Assembly (NCBI GenBank): GCA_025765615.1
Contig: JAIVFJ010000051.1
Span: 1-64,000 of the forward strand
Direction of reading: 5' to 3'
DNA: 64,000 bases
From: Zopfochytrium polystomum
Lineage: Eukaryota > Chytridiomycota > Chytridiomycetes > Chytridiales > Chytridiaceae
Notes under the pieces: model-generated
Databases searched by the model: none
What the model saw: the letters and a program-made list of their open reading frames with translations, nothing else
Told to the model about the DNA's origin: nothing
Part shown: in pieces, positions 61,101 through 64,000 of the stretch
How the letters are laid out: each line of letters opens with the position of its first letter
Numbering within the stretch: the first letter of the stretch is position 1
Made by a program: the position numbers and the translations under genes

Positions 61101-63643
61101 GACCAATCTTAGACCAGTTGTCCACCTTATTTGCTTTCAACCGATTGAGAATAAGGTTCAGGTCAATTCCAATGATGTTGTGACCAACGATGACATCTGG
61201 GTCGTTTCTATGTATGACCGCTTCGCAATCAAATCAGTACCAAAAACACAATCAGCAAACAATTACCCATCAAATAGTTCAAAAGAGCCTTCTCCGTTTT
61301 TAGCACCTCCAATGTTTTGCCAGATTTGCGCCATTCTGCAGCTAATGCTTCAAAGCCGAGCGGCAATGGAACATTGGTTAGCTGTCGCACGACATTGAAA
61401 GACTTTGGAATAACTTGTATCTCATGCCCCTCAATAGGAACTGGTACTGCCATCAGTAGCGGATCTTCAATGAATGCAGCCTGACTCACCATCAGCAAAC
61501 ACCATGGCGCTGGCTGCAACAATCTCGCTGGACTTTTTCTCATGGTTGATAACAGAGCGAAGACTGAGACTCATAATCGTCATGGGAGGTGCTGGTAGGT
61601 CTGTCCCATCTGCTGGTGACACATTTTTAGGGTTGTCAACAGCAAGCTCAAACCGAGTCCAAGCAATCTTGTAATAATAATAATCAGCATTTTTTTGGGG
61701 GAGGAAAATAAGGGACCCTACGCTGCGTGGATTTACATCAGCACCAGAGATTGTGAGCCAACAGGGTCCCATCAGTTTCCGCTTAAGAAGGAACGTCTCC
61801 AAAGCTGGGGTGTTTGTTCCAAAGATGTGGCTAAATGTTGCGCCAGATAAGTCTGCTGGCAGCGCAGGCTCTAACGGGCAATGATCAGAAAAAGGAGACT
61901 GGGTTGGGAGAGGGACACACCTGTATAAGGGTACGCTATCTTGAGGTATTCAGATTCCATGGGAATGCCAGGAAGCTCAAAGGCATACTTTCGTGTGACT
62001 TGCTTGGAGAGGAACTGAGAAATCTTGAACTTCTTTTTGACTTCAACAAACTCCTTGTATACATCTCCCATTATTACGTCATTGTCAGATAATTTTGTGC
62101 CTTCAGGGAATGTTAATGCAACATACAGACGGAAACATACTCAGAGCTCACCGTCAAGCTTTTTACGACGAGGTAGGACAAATACATTTCTCATAATATT
62201 TTTAACCACGAGGCAGCAACTGGCAAATTTCTTGTCGACATCACGAAACACCTGATCCAACAAAAATTAACTGCTTAGCATCAATTTTCACCACATACCT
62301 TGCCAAAGAGATAAACCACTCCATCTTTCTCAAAAGCATCAAACCAGAACATTTTGACGTTTCTGTCTTCATCGAACAGTTCGCCAACGTTTGCAGATTT
62401 CACTGCGTCTTCGGAAGTGGAGACGTTCCCGGCTTCCGTCTGGAAGTCGTTCACAAACGAAGACGGTGGTTCCACCTTTGATACAGGATCTTTAAAATCA
62501 TCTTGTAGGGCACCAAACTTTCGGCCGAGGTTGTGTTTCACGCGTTTTGCTTTGTGGGTGAGGTCCATGAGAGCAGGTGCCGCCAGATCCTCCTCCACTT
62601 TCGCGTTTCCTTCAGCCGGCGGAGACTCGCCCTTGGTAAGATCCTCACATATGATGTCAAGTCCTTCAGTTTCACTCGGCATGTGAATTGCTTCGCTCTC
62701 GGCTGCAGCCATAGTGGCGTTATCATCTTGAAATGAATCAACCAGATTCAAGTCCTCTGCCATAACGACATCCACTGGTTCGTTTGGCGCATGCGACCTC
62801 AACGTTTTAACGGATGACTTGAACACCTTGACCGGTGGATGAGATCTCGCATGCTGATGGTTCATCACATTCTTGCTGGGTTTCGCGATTAGAGAAGGAC
62901 CGAGGGGCGGTGAATCGACCTCAGCTGCCTCAACTTCGCCAAGAAGCTGGGCCAGAAAATCCTTATCCTCCTTTTTCGTTGTCGGGCGCTGCACCTAAAC
63001 AATCAGGGTAAGAAGAATCTGTGGGACACAGTCTCACTTCATGCTCCGCTGCGGCGGGCTTTGAGTTCTTCGCCATATTCGACAGGAAAGTTGTCACTCT
63101 TGCTTCTCGTTTCACCGGCTTCTGTTTCGTGATCGACTTTTTGGCAGCTTTCCCCTTTCCTGCGGTGCAAAGGGATGGGCGTCGATCATTCACTCTGGTT
63201 CGGAATGCATTTGGGCGCGGGCATGCACTCACCCGTCGGGCGTTCTTCTTCAGCCTCCGACTCGTACGAGTATTCATCACCGTCTCCAAAGTCATCCATG
63301 CCGTTGTCTGCGTATCCGCGTCCGTCGTCATCCTCAACAAAGTTATCCTCCTCGAATCGCTTTCGTGCAATCTTGTTAAAGTCATCTTCATCGACCAAGT
63401 CGAAGATTGCGTCGTCTTCCTTGACCTGTATTGGCGGGTTCGACAAGTTATTGGACGCATGACCAGCAGGGTAGGAGCCGGCGCACTACAACGATCCCCA
63501 CGAATGCTCCAAGTCCGGCTAACCTCGTAAGTGGCTAAGCGGGACTCGCCCTGCTTCCGCGTGCGGATGAGGGTGTCGAGTACAGCACGGCGCTGATCTT
63601 CTTTAGCTGAGCCTCCTCGTCTTGAGCTTCGACTGCTGGACAT
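58124..63643 (-). CDS. POLA1: DNA polymerase alpha catalytic subunit
   Basis: Multi-exon family-B polymerase, from ATG at 63643 to TAG at 58124-58126; an in-frame ATG at 63802 would add 53 residues. Polymerase alpha extends RNA primers made by primase to start DNA synthesis. Family markers: an acidic N-terminus ([17 protein letters not shown]), then [45 protein letters not shown], motif [18 protein letters not shown] (near 60340), motif [14 protein letters not shown] (near 60010), [19 protein letters not shown], motif [11 protein letters not shown] (near 59860), [24 protein letters not shown]. Two C-terminal zinc modules remain: CPSC...CPNPDC and CDEKTC...CPKPGC. The C-terminal stretch [17 protein letters not shown] ends the protein. 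Most introns are 45-80 nt. I checked the conserved stretches and saw no frame break, but did not fix every exon edge. Confidence 0.92.
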
Positions 63644-63802
63644 TGTGGTTCGATTCCTGACTTGGAATGTCCGAATTCGAAAAAACCCTGACAAACCGAA
63701 CGATGAAAAAGTTTTTGAAGTTCCAGTCATCCTGGAGTCAACCGGTGGCAGTCCATCCACTGGAGCAGCCGCTGTTGCAGGTGGTAAAGGGTTGGGGAAC
63801 AT

Positions 63803-64000
63803 CTGTTGCAGACGGGCATCAACTGCTCAATCGCCAACAATAATATTCTCAATAATTGACTCTGGCGTCATGAACAACAAAAACATAAAGCGACATCAAG
63901 CACGAGAGAAAGAAGAAAACGTTACACAACAACATGCTCAGGTCTCCAATGGCGGCAAGGAAAGCACCCCTCTCCCTCTTTCAAGTCATCTTCATCGTCC
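63803..64000. other. Upstream flank of POLA1
   Basis: Short AT-rich stretch to the window edge, presumably the promoter of the polymerase gene. Nothing coding is seen. Confidence 0.4.

Overview
The window is eukaryotic nuclear DNA. Nearly every gene is broken by short GT-AG introns, mostly 45-100 nt, with YTNAY-like branch sites. It carries an N-glycosylation enzyme, a TORC2 subunit, DNA polymerase alpha, a mitochondrial ribosomal protein and a full-length ABCC transporter. A complete gene for DRC7, a subunit of the ciliary nexin-dynein regulatory complex, means the organism builds a motile flagellum. With compact introns and fungal-style housekeeping genes, the best inference is a zoosporic (chytrid-like) fungus. 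I cannot name a species. Exon boundaries were set by hand from splice consensus, homology and phase; where I give a full exon list, every junction keeps phase except at the frame breaks reported below.

Layout. 1-1462: microsatellite-rich DNA. 1463-3285 (+): serine carboxypeptidase. 3992-5359 (+): F-box protein. 5826-8233 (-): ALG8 glucosyltransferase, 11 exons. 8689-13688 (+): SulP/STAS anion transporter, 9 exons. 14916-24527 (+): a 2,784-residue protein with a kelch ectodomain, one membrane segment, eight copies of an unrecognised domain, and a recent in-frame tandem duplication of a two-exon unit. 24681-29136 (-): two tandem secreted carboxylesterases, the upstream one with three single-base frame breaks. 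29137-34780: gene-poor DNA holding a candidate transcription unit on the minus strand (TATA box, tandem 11-14 nt micro-exons about 60 bp apart, AATAAA) and a diverged 0.3 kb direct repeat. 34781-37192 (-): tRNA isopentenyltransferase (MOD5/TRIT1). 37297-37711 (-): KSH1/Kish. 38233-39233 (+): mitochondrial uL15. 39295-42885 (+): DRC7, 16 exons. 43081-48660 (-): ABCC/MRP transporter, 18 exons. 48661-52445: gene-poor. 52446-56852 (-): RICTOR. 58124-63643 (-): DNA polymerase alpha catalytic subunit.

The genes do not form a pathway; this is an ordinary mixed chromosome segment. The unusual parts are the micro-exon array (30.7-31.2 kb), the giant modular kelch protein with its 1,866 bp duplication and 11-residue repeats, and a cluster of frame breaks in otherwise conserved genes that look like inserted bases. 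Those breaks may be residual sequence errors and should be settled first.
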